Below, piece by piece: positions 37,232-46,444 of a stretch of 49,570 nucleotides of DNA. Position numbers and translations under genes: made by a program. Source of the stretch: Erythrobacteraceae bacterium (GTDB lineage Bacteria > Pseudomonadota > Alphaproteobacteria > Sphingomonadales > Sphingomonadaceae). Location of the stretch: contig JAIXPX010000024.1 of assembly GCA_027486035.1 (NCBI GenBank), positions 1-49,570 on the forward strand. Direction: 5' to 3'. Position 1 is the stretch's first letter, and each line of letters opens with the position of its first letter. The notes below the pieces were generated by a model, which worked only from the letters and a program-made list of their open reading frames with translations, searched no databases and was not told where the DNA came from.

Positions 37232-39127
37232 TCAGTTCGTCGCCAGCCATGCCAGCAGCGCCAGCATTCCTTCGGGGCGCCCGGCGGGGGGCTGGACCAC
37301 GGCCGGACGGCCCGGGCATTCGACGCAGAAGGCCTGCACGCCGCGCGTGCCGAGCAGCCGCTCGACATCACGTGCGAGCCTTGCGCCGAGGCTCTCGCTG
37401 CGCGTCGCGGCCATGGCGAAAAGATCGCCGTTGCTGATCGCCGGCGCTCGCGCTCCGCCCTCGCTCGTCACCAACCGGCGGATCAGCGAATCGTAATCGC
37501 CGCCGCGCTCGCCGAGGTAGACCGCGTGCCATTCGCCCTCCCTCGCGCCCGCCTTCTGGGCCGTCCAGGCGAGGGCCTCGGGCAGGCCGCCGAAGGCATC
37601 GACCAGACCGTTCTGGCGCGCCGTGCCCCCGTCCCACACCTGTCCCTGCGCGATCGCATCAACCCGTTCGACCGGCATCCGCCGCGCCTTGGAAACGAGA
37701 CTGAGGAAATCCTTGTATGTGCCCGCGATCGTGGTCTGCATCAGCGTGTCCATCGCCGGCGTGAAGCCGCCGATGAAGTCCGGCTGGCCGGACAGCGGCG
37801 TGCTGCGATAGCCGTCCGATGTCACGCCGAGACGCGCAGCGGTCTGCTCGAAGGTCGGCACCACCGCAAAGACGCCGATTGAGCCGGTCACGGTCTCGGG
37901 CTCGGCGAAGATCCGCTCCGCGGGTGTGGAGACCCAGTAGCCGCCGCTTGCCGCCATGTTGGCCATCGACGCCGCCACGGGAATGCCGCGATCGCGATAG
38001 CGCTGGATCGCACGGCGGATCTCCTCCGAAGCGGTCACCGAACCGCCCGGCGAATCCACCCGCACCACCAGGCCGGCAAGATCATCGTCGAGCGCCTCGT
38101 CGAGCAGGTCGGCGATGCGCGTGCCGCCGGCGATCCCCGGTCCGGCATCGCCATCGACGATCTCGCCGGCGATGGTGACGACGCCGATTTTCTTGCCCGC
38201 CTGCGGCTGGCCGATATCGGCAAGATAGGCGGTGAGGTCGCTCGCGGCATAGCTGCCCGGCTTTTCCGACCACGGGTCCTTGCCGGCAAGCTCGGCCACC
38301 CGTGCGCCGAACTGCGCCTTGTCGCCGAGTTTGTCGACCATCCCGGCAGCGCGGGCTGCCTCGGCCATGTCTCCGCCCGAGCTTGCGATCCACGCCGCCG
38401 GATCACCCGTCACCCGCGCGAGCTGGAGCCGAGGCCGCGCGCGCGAGACGTTGGCCTTGTATTCCTCCCACAGCGCTCCGTAGAGCCCGCCGATATTGGC
38501 CCGCGCCTCATCGGTCATTCCGGTGCGCGACCACGGCTCGACTGCGGCCTTATACTCGCCCACGCGGTACACCCGCGCATTGACCGAGAGCTTCTCGAGC
38601 AGCCCGGCAAAATAGAGATTGTTGCGTCCCGGCCCCGAGATCACTGCCACGCCGATGGGGTCGAGCCACACCTCGCTGGCATGGGCAGCGATCAGCATGT
38701 GATCATCGGCATAGCCCTTGCCGTAGGTAAGCACCGGCTTCCTGGCCTGCCGCACGCGGTCCATCGCCGCGCCGATCTCCTTGAGGTGGACCTGCCCGCC
38801 GCCGAGGAACGTCGTCAGGTCGAGCACCACGGCCTTGATTCGCTTGTCGCTGGCAGCGGTATCGAGGGCGCGCACCACGTCGCGCGCACGGGTCTCCTCG
38901 ACCGGCGCGCTGCGCGAGAGGATCGCCTGGATGGGATCGAGCGACGACTTCTCCTCGACCACGAAACCCGACAGGTCGACCAGCAAGGCACCCTCGCGCA
39001 CCTGCCCCGGGTTGGGCCGCGCCGAGAGGATGCCGAACAGCATGACGAAGAACAAAAGCATGAACGCAAGGACAAGCCCGTCCTTGATCCCGACGAGGAT
39101 TGCCCACACCTTCCCCACGAAGCTCAT
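37232..39127 (-). CDS. sppA: Signal peptide peptidase SppA (long form)
   Basis: A 631-residue membrane-anchored serine protease of family S49 that degrades cleaved signal peptides. One N-terminal helix (LVLAFMLLFFVMLFGIL) precedes two tandem S49 domains. By alignment with E. coli SppA, the general base is Lys193 in RVGEYKAAVEP and the nucleophile Ser394 in MAASGGYWVS; VRVDSPGGSVTASEEIRRA lies just before. The length fits the 67-kDa type. A short low-complexity tail follows RLLGTRG. The gene is divergent from pyrB. Confidence 0.95.
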   Translation of the reverse strand: MSFVGKVWAILVGIKDGLVLAFMLLFFVMLFGILSARPNPGQVREGALLVDLSGFVVEEKSSLDPIQAILSRSAPVEETRARDVVRALDTAASDKRIKAVVLDLTTFLGGGQVHLKEIGAAMDRVRQARKPVLTYGKGYADDHMLIAAHASEVWLDPIGVAVISGPGRNNLYFAGLLEKLSVNARVYRVGEYKAAVEPWSRTGMTDEARANIGGLYGALWEEYKANVSRARPRLQLARVTGDPAAWIASSGGDMAEAARAAGMVDKLGDKAQFGARVAELAGKDPWSEKPGSYAASDLTAYLADIGQPQAGKKIGVVTIAGEIVDGDAGPGIAGGTRIADLLDEALDDDLAGLVVRVDSPGGSVTASEEIRRAIQRYRDRGIPVAASMANMAASGGYWVSTPAERIFAEPETVTGSIGVFAVVPTFEQTAARLGVTSDGYRSTPLSGQPDFIGGFTPAMDTLMQTTIAGTYKDFLSLVSKARRMPVERVDAIAQGQVWDGGTARQNGLVDAFGGLPEALAWTAQKAGAREGEWHAVYLGERGGDYDSLIRRLVTSEGGARAPAISNGDLFAMAATRSESLGARLARDVERLLGTRGVQAFCVECPGRPAVVQPPAGRPEGMLALLAWLATN

Positions 39128-39243
39128 CTTGTGTCCTTTTTGCCTAGATCCGCCGGTCTAGGGCCTTTAGGGCACAAGTTCCAACGGAAAGCTTGCCCAT
39201 GGGGTTGAGCGGGGAACCTGCCTCGACTAAGGGCGTGGCTTTG

Positions 39244-40260
39244 ATGGCAACCTCCGATCCTCACCATGCCGCGGGCCGCTTTCCGGCCGGACGGCTGGCC
39301 TTTGCGCACCGCGACCTCACCGGCATCGGGCATCTCCAGCGCCACGAGATCCTCTACCTCCTCCACGAGGCCGAACAGTGGGTGGCCCTGAACCGCCAGC
39401 GTACCAAGCATTCGGACCTGCTGGCGGGCCTCACCATCATCAACGCCTTCTTCGAGAATTCGACCCGCACGCTCCTGAGTTTCGAGATTGCGGGCAAGCG
39501 GCTGGGCGCCGACGTGGTCAACATGCACGCCGCACAAAGCTCGGTGAAGAAGGGCGAGACTCTGATCGACACCGCGATCACGCTGAACGCGATGCGCGCC
39601 GACGCGATCGTGATCCGGCATGGTTCGTCGGGCGCGACGCGGCTGATCGCGGACAAGGTCGATTGCCCCGTGCTGAACGCGGGGGACGGACAGCACGAAC
39701 ACCCCACTCAGGCCCTGCTCGACGCGCTGACCCTGCGCCATGCGCTGGCCGAGCGCGGGGAGGGGGCAGAGGACTTCACCGGGCTCAACGTCGTGATCTG
39801 CGGCGACATCCTGCATAGCCGCGTGGCGCGATCGAACATCCTGTGCCTTACCGCGCTGGGTGCCAGGGTCAGGGTCTGCGCGCCCCCGGCACTGATGCCC
39901 GCCGGGGTCGAGGCGATGGGGGTGGAGGTTCACCACAATTTCGATGCCGCGCTGGACGGCGCGGAGGTGGTGATGATGCTGCGCCTGCAATCGGAGCGGA
40001 TGAGCGGGCAGTTCATTCCGTCTCCGCGCGAATACCGCCACCTCTACGGACTGACGACGAAGCGCCTCGCGCTCGCGCGGCCGGATGCGCTGGTGATGCA
40101 CCCGGGGCCGATGAACCGCGGGGTCGAGATCGACAGCGAGGTCGCCGACCTCGCGGGCCGCTCGCTGATCACCCGGCAGGTCGAGATGGGCGTGGCGATC
40201 CGCATGGCGTGCCTCGACATCCTGACGCGCGGGGCGCGGGGCGTGGAGGGCTGGGCATGA
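39244..40260 (+). CDS. pyrB: Aspartate carbamoyltransferase catalytic chain
   Basis: A 338-residue enzyme that makes carbamoyl aspartate in pyrimidine synthesis. The carbamoyl-phosphate motif STRT is in [20 protein letters not shown] (near residue 72), followed by [15 protein letters not shown] and [30 protein letters not shown] and [12 protein letters not shown] belong to the aspartate site. ATG 39244 is preferred to 39193 since the conserved part begins shortly after. The stop overlaps the pyrC-like gene in an ATGA arrangement. This fits the class in which PyrB needs an inactive dihydroorotase partner. Confidence 0.96.
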   Translation: MATSDPHHAAGRFPAGRLAFAHRDLTGIGHLQRHEILYLLHEAEQWVALNRQRTKHSDLLAGLTIINAFFENSTRTLLSFEIAGKRLGADVVNMHAAQSSVKKGETLIDTAITLNAMRADAIVIRHGSSGATRLIADKVDCPVLNAGDGQHEHPTQALLDALTLRHALAERGEGAEDFTGLNVVICGDILHSRVARSNILCLTALGARVRVCAPPALMPAGVEAMGVEVHHNFDAALDGAEVVMMLRLQSERMSGQFIPSPREYRHLYGLTTKRLALARPDALVMHPGPMNRGVEIDSEVADLAGRSLITRQVEMGVAIRMACLDILTRGARGVEGWA

Positions 40261-41492
40261 GGCAGGTTCAGCCGCTCGCCATCGTCAACGCGCAGCTCGT
40301 GACGCCGCAAGGCGTGGTTTCCGGCGCATTGCGCTGTGCCGACGGCGTGATCCTCGCGTTCGGTAGCGATATTGCCGCCGAAGATGGCGACGCGATCGTC
40401 GATGCGAAGGGCAAGCTCCTTACGCCAGGCCTCGTCGACCTCGGGGTCTTCGCGGTCGACAAGCCCGCCTTCCACTTCGGCGGAATCACCCGTGCGGCCC
40501 TGATGCCCGACCAGTCGCCCGCGCTTGATCTGCCGAGCCGGGTCGGCTTCATCGCCAAGAGCGGCAAGCCGGACCTGTGGGTCCACCCGCTTGCGGCGGC
40601 CACCCGCGACCTTGCAGGGCGCGAACTCGCCGAGCTGGCGCTGATGCAGGAGGCGGGCGCGAAGGGCATCGCTACCGGGCGGCGATGGATCGCGGATTCG
40701 GGCGTGATGCTGCGGCTCCTCCAATATGCGGCAATGCTCGACATGGTGGTCGTCACCCATGCCGAGGACGGCAATCTCGTGGGCGAGGCTTGCGCTACCG
40801 CCGGCGAGATCGCGACCCGCCTCGGCCTGCCCGCCGCGCCCGCCGAGGCCGAGGCGCTCGCCATCGCCCGCGATATTGCGCTCGCCGGACTCGCGGGCGC
40901 GCGGCTGCACATTCGCCAGGTCACCACTGCCCGGGGCTTCGCGCTGGTGCGCGAGGCGAAGGCGCGGGGCTTGCCGGTTTCCTGCGGGATCACGCCGGCG
41001 CATTTCATGCTGTCGGACCTTGCCACCGCCGATTTCCGCACCTTTACCCGTCTCTCGCCGCCCTTGCGCTGCGAGGCTGACCGGCAGGCGGCGCTGGCTG
41101 CCATCGCCGACGGGACGGTGGATGTGATCGCCAGCGGTCATGATCCGCGCGGGCCCGAGGACAAGCGTCTGCCCTTCGCCGATGCGCTGCCGGGCATGGC
41201 CGGGGCCGAGACGCTGCTGGCGATGGTGCTGGGGCTGGTGCGCGATGGCGTGATCGACCTGTGCCGCGCCTTCGATCTCACCGCCGGCAAGCCTGCGCGC
41301 TTGCTCGGGGTGCCGGCGGGCGCGCTGGTGGCGGGGCTCGAGGCAGACCTTGCCCTGATCGACCCGGACGCGCCGTGGATCATTGACCGCCGCAAGATGG
41401 CCGCGACCGCCGACAACTCCCCCTTCGATCGTCAGGGCGCACAGGGCCGTGTGCTGGGCCTGTGGAAGGGCGGCGTGCGGCTCGGCGGCTGA
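40257..41492 (+). CDS. Dihydroorotase-like protein, probably inactive (PyrC' / PyrX)
   Basis: A 411-residue amidohydrolase-fold protein. Active dihydroorotases start the metal site with DLHVHLREPG; here the same place reads [13 protein letters not shown], so both metal-binding His are gone. The segment around the usual carboxylated Lys is also changed ([18 protein letters not shown]), although [10 protein letters not shown] and [16 protein letters not shown] are partly kept. This matches pseudo-dihydroorotases such as Pseudomonas PyrC', which are needed to build the PyrB dodecamer but do not catalyse. The four-base overlap with pyrB supports that role. A catalytic PyrC must be encoded elsewhere. 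Confidence 0.9.
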   Translation: MRQVQPLAIVNAQLVTPQGVVSGALRCADGVILAFGSDIAAEDGDAIVDAKGKLLTPGLVDLGVFAVDKPAFHFGGITRAALMPDQSPALDLPSRVGFIAKSGKPDLWVHPLAAATRDLAGRELAELALMQEAGAKGIATGRRWIADSGVMLRLLQYAAMLDMVVVTHAEDGNLVGEACATAGEIATRLGLPAAPAEAEALAIARDIALAGLAGARLHIRQVTTARGFALVREAKARGLPVSCGITPAHFMLSDLATADFRTFTRLSPPLRCEADRQAALAAIADGTVDVIASGHDPRGPEDKRLPFADALPGMAGAETLLAMVLGLVRDGVIDLCRAFDLTAGKPARLLGVPAGALVAGLEADLALIDPDAPWIIDRRKMAATADNSPFDRQGAQGRVLGLWKGGVRLGG

Positions 41493-41565
41493 CAGGAAGT
41501 GGCTCCTAGGGGCGGCGCGAGGCCGTCCGGGAACCCGGGTTGACCGAGGGGGATGGATCGGAGTC

Positions 41566-42864
41566 TCAGCGGCTCCGCGAGGCGACCCGCACGTCGCGAA
41601 CCACCGCGCCCTTCGGCGGGCTTGCAGCGGCATAGGCAAAGCAGCCGTGCCCGGCCGATTTCATGCTCGAGCACATCGCCATGGCGGATTGCTGGCCGAA
41701 GCCGCCGGCCGCCAGGCGCCAGAAGGTGCGTCCGTTGACCAGCGCCTGGGTGATCACCGGCTTGCGATCCTTGAGCTGCGGGAACTTGCCCGTGGCGATG
41801 GTCCAGCCGCGCTCGGCGTCGATCCTGGTGGTGAAGGCGCCAAGCTGCACCAGATGCGTGCCCCCGCCGGCCCTGGCGAGCGCGGGTGCCGGAGCGCTTG
41901 CCGTGACGGGCTGGGTGACGAGGGGTCTCGCGGTGGTCCGGCTACGGGGTGCGGAGGGACCTTCAGCCGCGACATTGCGCGGACCGGCGCCCTGGGTCCC
42001 GACGACGGCGAACGAGGGTTGGCTGGCGGGGAAGGCCTCGGCGAAGGTGGTGGCGGAAGGGGCCTCGGGGAGGGCCGCCGGCACCGCCTGCCCAGCGGCT
42101 TCGGCAACCATCACCTCGGGCGCCGGGAAGTTGGCGAGCGCGAGCCGCTGCGGCAGTCCGGCATCGACCTGCGGGGTGACGCCGAGCAAGGTAGCGACGC
42201 GCTGGTACGACATCTCGGCCCCTGAGACAGCGGCCCATTGCGACAGGCGCGCATCGAGCTGGTCGGCGGGCACATCCTCGGCCGCCATCACCCGCGCCGC
42301 GCGCCAGTTGCCGGCCAGCGCATAGCTGTAGGCAAGGTTCTGGCGCAGCTTGGGAGAGGCTTCCTCGCTCGCACGGACCGCGGCGACCAGCACCCCGGTG
42401 CCGCGCAGCGGTTCTCCGGCAAGCGAGAGCGCAAGGCCGTAGTCTGCCGGATCGAGTGCGTCGGAATGTTCATCGAGCGCGGCAAGGGCAGCGCGGTGAT
42501 CGCCGAGCGCGATCCGGGTCAGCGCGTAGCTGAGCACGGTGCGCTGGTTCGCATCACCCAGGGCGAGCGCATCGCCGAAGCTGGTCGCGGCTGACTGGAA
42601 CCGGCCCGCCTTGAGATAGGCAGCCCCGAGCAGCGCACGGAACGAAGGGTTGCGCGGATCGGCCAGCACGGCGGCTTCGGCATGAGCGACCGCCTTGTCG
42701 AACTTGCCCTTGGACATTGCCGTCTGGGCGTGGGCGGACGAGACCTCGGCGCGGGGTGCTGCCGCGGTCATGCAGCCTGACAGGGCGAGGCCGGCAATGG
42801 CGGTGGTGACGGCCAGCGCGAGGCGCGGCGCAGTCAGGCGGCCGGTCTTGATGCTGCGGTCCAT
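41566..42864 (-). CDS. TPR and SPOR domain lipoprotein
   Basis: A 432-residue lipoprotein. The signal peptide ends in the lipobox LALSGC (Cys31). Tetratricopeptide repeats follow (AMSKGKFDKAVAHAEAAVLADPRNPSFRALLGAAYLKAGRFQSAATSF, residues about 50-100). After a Pro/Ala-rich linker comes a C-terminal SPOR domain (THLVQLGAFTTRIDAERGWTIATGKFPQL to GRTFWRLAAGGFGQQSAMAMCSSMKSAG), which in other proteins binds denuded septal peptidoglycan. It is downstream of the RHH and parA genes on the same strand after 61 bases. A division-site role is inferred. Confidence 0.87.
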   Translation of the reverse strand: MDRSIKTGRLTAPRLALAVTTAIAGLALSGCMTAAAPRAEVSSAHAQTAMSKGKFDKAVAHAEAAVLADPRNPSFRALLGAAYLKAGRFQSAATSFGDALALGDANQRTVLSYALTRIALGDHRAALAALDEHSDALDPADYGLALSLAGEPLRGTGVLVAAVRASEEASPKLRQNLAYSYALAGNWRAARVMAAEDVPADQLDARLSQWAAVSGAEMSYQRVATLLGVTPQVDAGLPQRLALANFPAPEVMVAEAAGQAVPAALPEAPSATTFAEAFPASQPSFAVVGTQGAGPRNVAAEGPSAPRSRTTARPLVTQPVTASAPAPALARAGGGTHLVQLGAFTTRIDAERGWTIATGKFPQLKDRKPVITQALVNGRTFWRLAAGGFGQQSAMAMCSSMKSAGHGCFAYAAASPPKGAVVRDVRVASRSR

Positions 42865-42925
42865 TCTCGAATTCCCTTGTTGATCTTCGCTGTTCGGGCT
42901 GAGTGGGTAGAGCGGGCGCTGGGGT

Positions 42926-43645
42926 TCAGTGCCGCTTGAGGTGGTTGGCGATGATGTCGAGCTCGTCGAATTCGGCGAGCAGGCGGTCGAGCGCTTCGGT
43001 GACGAGCGCCTGGGCGCTCACCCCCTGCACCGTGGCGGCCAGGCGCAGCTTGAGGTGGCGGTCGGCATCAAGGCGAAGGGTAAAGGCAGCACGGCGGCCC
43101 GACTGGACCGCTGGTACGCGGGCCTTTTTCGGAGTCGGGAGAGTTGCCGGGGCCGGCTCCGCCCAATGCTCGCGGGAGGTTTCCGGGGCGAGCGGGGTGT
43201 AGAGCGCGACGTCGTCGCCTTCCTCCCCGTTTAAGCTTTCCTCGTCCTCGTGGCTCTCGCCATAGAGCGCGCCGAGGTCGTAATCCTCTTCCTCGTCGTA
43301 GTCGGGCTCGCGGTCGTCCGGGCCGGTCATTGCGGCATCGGCGAGAACGCGATCCTCGGGGTTGCGCTGCTGGCGACGGACAATCGGGCCGGAGGCGTCG
43401 GCATCCGGCGCGACGCGGCCGTTGATCGGCACCACCTCAGCGCCGCCCGCGGCTTCGCTCTCATGGCCCATGTCGTTCCAGCCGAGGTCCTCGAGCTGCT
43501 CCTCGGCGAGTGCGGCAATCGCCTCCTCGTCGGCGACGAGCGGGGCGACCTGCGGCCGCATCGCCGGCTTGGCACCGCCCTTGCGGGCCAGCAGCGACGG
43601 GCCGAGCGAGGCGAAACTGGTGTCGGACATGCCCTCGGACCCCAT
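42926..43645 (-). CDS. Acidic protein with C-terminal ribbon-helix-helix-like domain
   Basis: A 239-residue protein in two parts. The N-terminal 170 residues are acidic and low in complexity (DEEEDYDLGALYGESHEDEESLNGEEGDD). The last 60 residues read AAFTLRLDADRHLKLRLAATVQGVSAQALVTEALDRLLAEFDELD, a strand then two helices, as in ribbon-helix-helix DNA-binding or ParA-partner proteins. It starts 6 bases after the parA stop; ATG 43630 is an alternative start with GAGG upstream. Its position suggests it is the partner or adaptor of the ParA next door. I do not recognise a named family. Confidence 0.75.
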   Translation of the reverse strand: MGSEGMSDTSFASLGPSLLARKGGAKPAMRPQVAPLVADEEAIAALAEEQLEDLGWNDMGHESEAAGGAEVVPINGRVAPDADASGPIVRRQQRNPEDRVLADAAMTGPDDREPDYDEEEDYDLGALYGESHEDEESLNGEEGDDVALYTPLAPETSREHWAEPAPATLPTPKKARVPAVQSGRRAAFTLRLDADRHLKLRLAATVQGVSAQALVTEALDRLLAEFDELDIIANHLKRH

Positions 43646-43651
43646 GCGCGC

Positions 43652-44371
43652 CTACTGGGCCACCCGGCGACCGAAGCCGCCGACGGGACGCGGCACGCCG
43701 CCCATCTGCATCGCGCCGTTTGGGGTGGGCGCGAACACGTTGCGGCGGAAATTCTTTTCGAGCCGGTCGGCGATATAGCGCCACAGCGCGCCGATCTCGG
43801 CGGCCGAGCGGCTCTCCGGGTCAACCTCCATCACCGTGCGCCCGTCGATCATCGAGGCGGCGAAATCGGTGCGGTGGTGGAGCGTGATCGGAGCCACGGT
43901 GCCGTGCTGCGACAGGGCCACCGCGGCTTCGGAGGTGATCTTGGCCTTGGGGGTGGCCGCGTTGACAACGAACACCAGCGGCTTGCCCGCGCGCTCGCAC
44001 AGATCGACCGTGGCTCCCACGGCGCGCAGATCGTGCGGCGAAGGGCGGGTCGGCACGACGATCAGCTCGGCCACGCTGATGACCGACTGGATCGCCATGG
44101 TGATCGCCGGCGGGGTGTCGATCACCGCCAACTTGAAGCCCTGCTGGCGCAGCACCTGAAGGTCATTGGCGAGCCGCGCGACGGTGGTCTGGGCGAACGC
44201 GGGATATTCCGCCTCGCGCTCGTTCCACCAGTCGGCGAGCGAGCCTTGCGGGTCGATATCGATCAGCACGACCGGGCCAGCGCCCGCGCGCTGCGCCTGG
44301 ACGGCGAGATGTCCGGACAGGGTGGTCTTGCCCGATCCACCTTTCTGCGATGCCAAAGCGAGTACACGCAA
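43652..44371 (-). CDS. Orphan ParA/MinD-type ATPase
   Basis: A 239-residue deviant Walker A ATPase. The P-loop is SQKGGSGKTTLSGHLA with both signature lysines (Lys10, Lys15). VVLIDIDPQGSLADWWNERE is the A' motif and LAVIDTPPAITM the Walker B region. The start appears to be TTG 44371, behind GGGGGA, since no in-frame ATG precedes it. ParB-like and parS partners are not adjacent; instead a ribbon-helix-helix protein and a SPOR lipoprotein follow. It may position a cellular cargo in the way PpfA or MipZ does, or segregate something else. The family assignment is sure, the cargo unknown. Confidence 0.9.
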   Translation of the reverse strand: MRVLALASQKGGSGKTTLSGHLAVQAQRAGAGPVVLIDIDPQGSLADWWNEREAEYPAFAQTTVARLANDLQVLRQQGFKLAVIDTPPAITMAIQSVISVAELIVVPTRPSPHDLRAVGATVDLCERAGKPLVFVVNAATPKAKITSEAAVALSQHGTVAPITLHHRTDFAASMIDGRTVMEVDPESRSAAEIGALWRYIADRLEKNFRRNVFAPTPNGAMQMGGVPRPVGGFGRRVAQ

Positions 44372-44598
44372 CGCTTGGGTCCCCCATGGATTGAACCGCT
44401 TCCGCGCTACCCTATTGCAGCGCCTGACAACGGATGGATAAACAGGGAGATCGCAGCATACCCCTAATTTTGGGTTAAGGCTGCCGACCCCTTCCGGCCG
44501 GGCTTGGCAGCCGCACGCCGGCGCAGTGGCAAGAGGGGCTTTTCAAGGCGGCTCAGACTGTTAAGTTCATGTCCTTCACAAGGCTGGGGGATCAATCC

Positions 44599-45894
44599 AT
44601 GGACCAAGCGACCACGCCGGATGCGGCGCAGGATCTGGCGGGCGAGCCGGTGGCGGCAGTCGCGCCCGTCGCCAGCACAGAGCGCATCGAGACACTCGAT
44701 TTCATCCGCGGCATTGCCGTCATGGGCATCCTTGCCGCCAACATCGTCGCTTTCGGCCAACCCTCCTTCGCCTATTTCTCGCCCGGCAAGTTCCTCGTGC
44801 CAGCCAGCGATCCGCAAGGCTGGATGTGGATCGCGCAGTTCATCCTGATCGACGGCAAGATGCGCGGGTTGTTCACCGTGCTGTTCGGCGCGGGGATGGT
44901 CTTGTTCATGGAGAAGGCGTGGGAACGGGGCGCGACGCGGTGGCTGCAGGCCTGGCGGCTGGTCATCCTGATGGGCTTCGGTTTCCTGCATTTCCACTTC
45001 ATCTGGCTCGGCGACATCCTGTTCGGCTATGCGATGCTCGGCCTGATCGCACTCACCTGCCTACGCTGGGCAGCCAGGGTCCAGCTTTTCGTCGGACTGG
45101 CGGGATATGTGCTGGGTGCGGTGTTCTATGCCGGCATCGTCATGCCGTGGCTGCTGGTATCGACCGATCTGGGCACCTCGTCGCCCGAAATGGCCGAGCA
45201 GCGCGCGGGCGTGATCGCGGGGCTGGAACAGCAGCTTGCGCGCGAGGATGTGCCCAATGCGGCGCTTGCCTCGGGCGACTATGCGAAGCTGGTCGGGCAC
45301 CGGCTCGGCGAGCAGACGCTGGAACCGGTGACGAACACCTTGCTGTTCAGCCTCGAGACGCTGCCGCTGATGCTGATCGGCATGGCACTGTACCGCTTCG
45401 GCTTCTTCTCGGGCGCGGTGCCGCGCGAGAAGCTGGTGTTCTGGGGCTGGATCGGCACCTTGGCCGGAGCGCTGGCGCACCTTGCGATCGGGTTCGTGAT
45501 GCAGGCTGACGGCTTTTCGGTGCTCGGCACCCAGGCGGCGTTCCTCGGCATGAGCCCGCTGCCGCGCCTGCCGATGGTGCTGGGTCTGGCGGCGCTGATG
45601 ATTGCCTATTCGCCCGGCTGGACCGGCTGGCTGGCCGAGCGCGTCCGCGCGGCGGGCAGGGCGGCCTTCACCAATTACCTTGGCACCTCGATCGCGATGA
45701 TGTTCGTCTTCCAGGGCTGGGCACTCGGATTGTTCGGCCAGCTGAACCGCCCGCAGCTCTATGTGGTGGTGGTCCTGGCGTGGATCGTGATGCTGGCGTG
45801 GTCGAAACCTTGGCTCGATCGCTTCGCTTACGGTCCGCTGGAATGGCTGTGGCGCTGCCTGACCTACCGGACGCTCTTCCCGCTGAAGAAGTAA
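44599..45894 (+). CDS. DUF418 family membrane protein (YeiB-like)
   Basis: A 431-residue multi-helix membrane protein. The opening ERIETLDFIRGIAVMGILAANIVAFGQPSFAY is the hallmark of the DUF1624/DUF418 group, followed by DGKMRGLFTVLFGAGMVLFMEKA. The C-terminal DUF418 domain reads AGRAAFTNYLGTSIAMMFVFQGWALGLFG and ends GPLEWLWRCLTYRTLFPLKK. ATG 44599 is used because GGGGGAT lies before it; ATG 44569 is possible. About 227 bases separate it from the divergent parA gene; I see no gene there. The transported or modified compound is unknown. Confidence 0.9.
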   Translation: MDQATTPDAAQDLAGEPVAAVAPVASTERIETLDFIRGIAVMGILAANIVAFGQPSFAYFSPGKFLVPASDPQGWMWIAQFILIDGKMRGLFTVLFGAGMVLFMEKAWERGATRWLQAWRLVILMGFGFLHFHFIWLGDILFGYAMLGLIALTCLRWAARVQLFVGLAGYVLGAVFYAGIVMPWLLVSTDLGTSSPEMAEQRAGVIAGLEQQLAREDVPNAALASGDYAKLVGHRLGEQTLEPVTNTLLFSLETLPLMLIGMALYRFGFFSGAVPREKLVFWGWIGTLAGALAHLAIGFVMQADGFSVLGTQAAFLGMSPLPRLPMVLGLAALMIAYSPGWTGWLAERVRAAGRAAFTNYLGTSIAMMFVFQGWALGLFGQLNRPQLYVVVVLAWIVMLAWSKPWLDRFAYGPLEWLWRCLTYRTLFPLKK

Positions 45895-45975
45895 AACGCG
45901 TCAGGCACCACACCAGCTTATGGCGGTGATCGGCGGGCGAAGCCTCGCTGCAAGCGCGAGTGCGCGCCCGGAGCG

Positions 45976-46026
45976 ACGGGCCCGAAGGGCCTGTGAGCGA
46001 GGATTTCGCACGCCGGAGGGCGTGCG
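45976..46026 (+). repeat. Two adjacent stem-loops between the DUF418 and bfd genes
   Basis: ACGGGCCC (45976-45983) pairs with GGGCCTGT (45987-45994, one G-T pair) around GAA. CGCACGCC (46007-46014) pairs perfectly with GGCGTGCG (46019-46026) around GGAG. They could end DUF418 transcription or be an interspersed hairpin repeat. Confidence 0.5.
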
Positions 46027-46046
46027 GAGCAAAGAATCCTTGTTAT

Positions 46047-46061
46047 TGAGAATTGTTCGCA
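46047..46061. promoter_or_regulatory. Possible Fur-type iron box upstream of bfd
   Basis: TGAGAAT-T-GTTCGCA has the 7-1-7 form of a Fur box (TGAGAATnATTCTCA) with two mismatches in the right half, 45 bases before the bfd start. The gene's role in iron storage makes iron control plausible. Confidence 0.4.
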
Positions 46062-46106
46062 TACACTCCCTTCTGCAAACGCCTCGCAGGAGTGATTCGA
46101 GCGGCC

Positions 46107-46307
46107 ATGTACATCTGCATCTGCAATGCGATCCGTGAGAATGATTTGCGCAAAGCGGCATTGAGCTGCGACGGCGATGCCGAGGCGACCTATGCCTGCC
46201 TTGGCAAGCGGCCCAATTGCGGCCAGTGCCTTGAAGAGGCGCAGGAAATCATCGACGCCGAGCGCGCCGCCGCTAGATGCGATTTCCTCGCAGTAGAGGC
46301 CGCTTGA
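46107..46307 (+). CDS. bfd: Bacterioferritin-associated ferredoxin
   Basis: A 66-residue [2Fe-2S] protein with the Bfd cysteine pattern: Cys4 and Cys6 (MYICICNAI) and Cys38/Cys41 (NCGQC). Bfd delivers electrons to the haem of bacterioferritin to release stored iron as Fe2+. ATG 46107 is chosen because the ICICNAI motif follows at once. The bacterioferritin gene is 137 bases downstream, and a possible iron box lies upstream. Confidence 0.92.
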   Translation: MYICICNAIRENDLRKAALSCDGDAEATYACLGKRPNCGQCLEEAQEIIDAERAAARCDFLAVEAA

Positions 46308-46314
46308 ATCGCGA

Positions 46315-46331
46315 TTGCGAACGGATCGCAA
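46315..46331. promoter_or_regulatory. Palindrome between bfd and bfr
   Basis: TTGCGA (46315-46320) and TCGCAA (46326-46331) form an inverted repeat around ACGGA. The half TGCGAA resembles the right half of the site before bfd (TTCGCA), so both genes might share a regulator. The match is short. Confidence 0.3.
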
Positions 46332-46444
46332 GCGACTGATTCGCAAAGAAATTCCTTCGCCTGCCCTTGCGGACAAGGTCCTGCGGCGGCTACAATGATG
46401 CCAATGCCGCGACCCGGCTTTGACATTACGCAAAGGACATTCCC

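Noticed and set aside
43652..44371. The ParA gene as the chromosomal parA acting on the parS at 16757
   Set aside because: Chromosomal parA normally sits in an operon with parB near gidB; here the neighbours are an RHH protein and a SPOR lipoprotein, and 27 kb separates it from parS.
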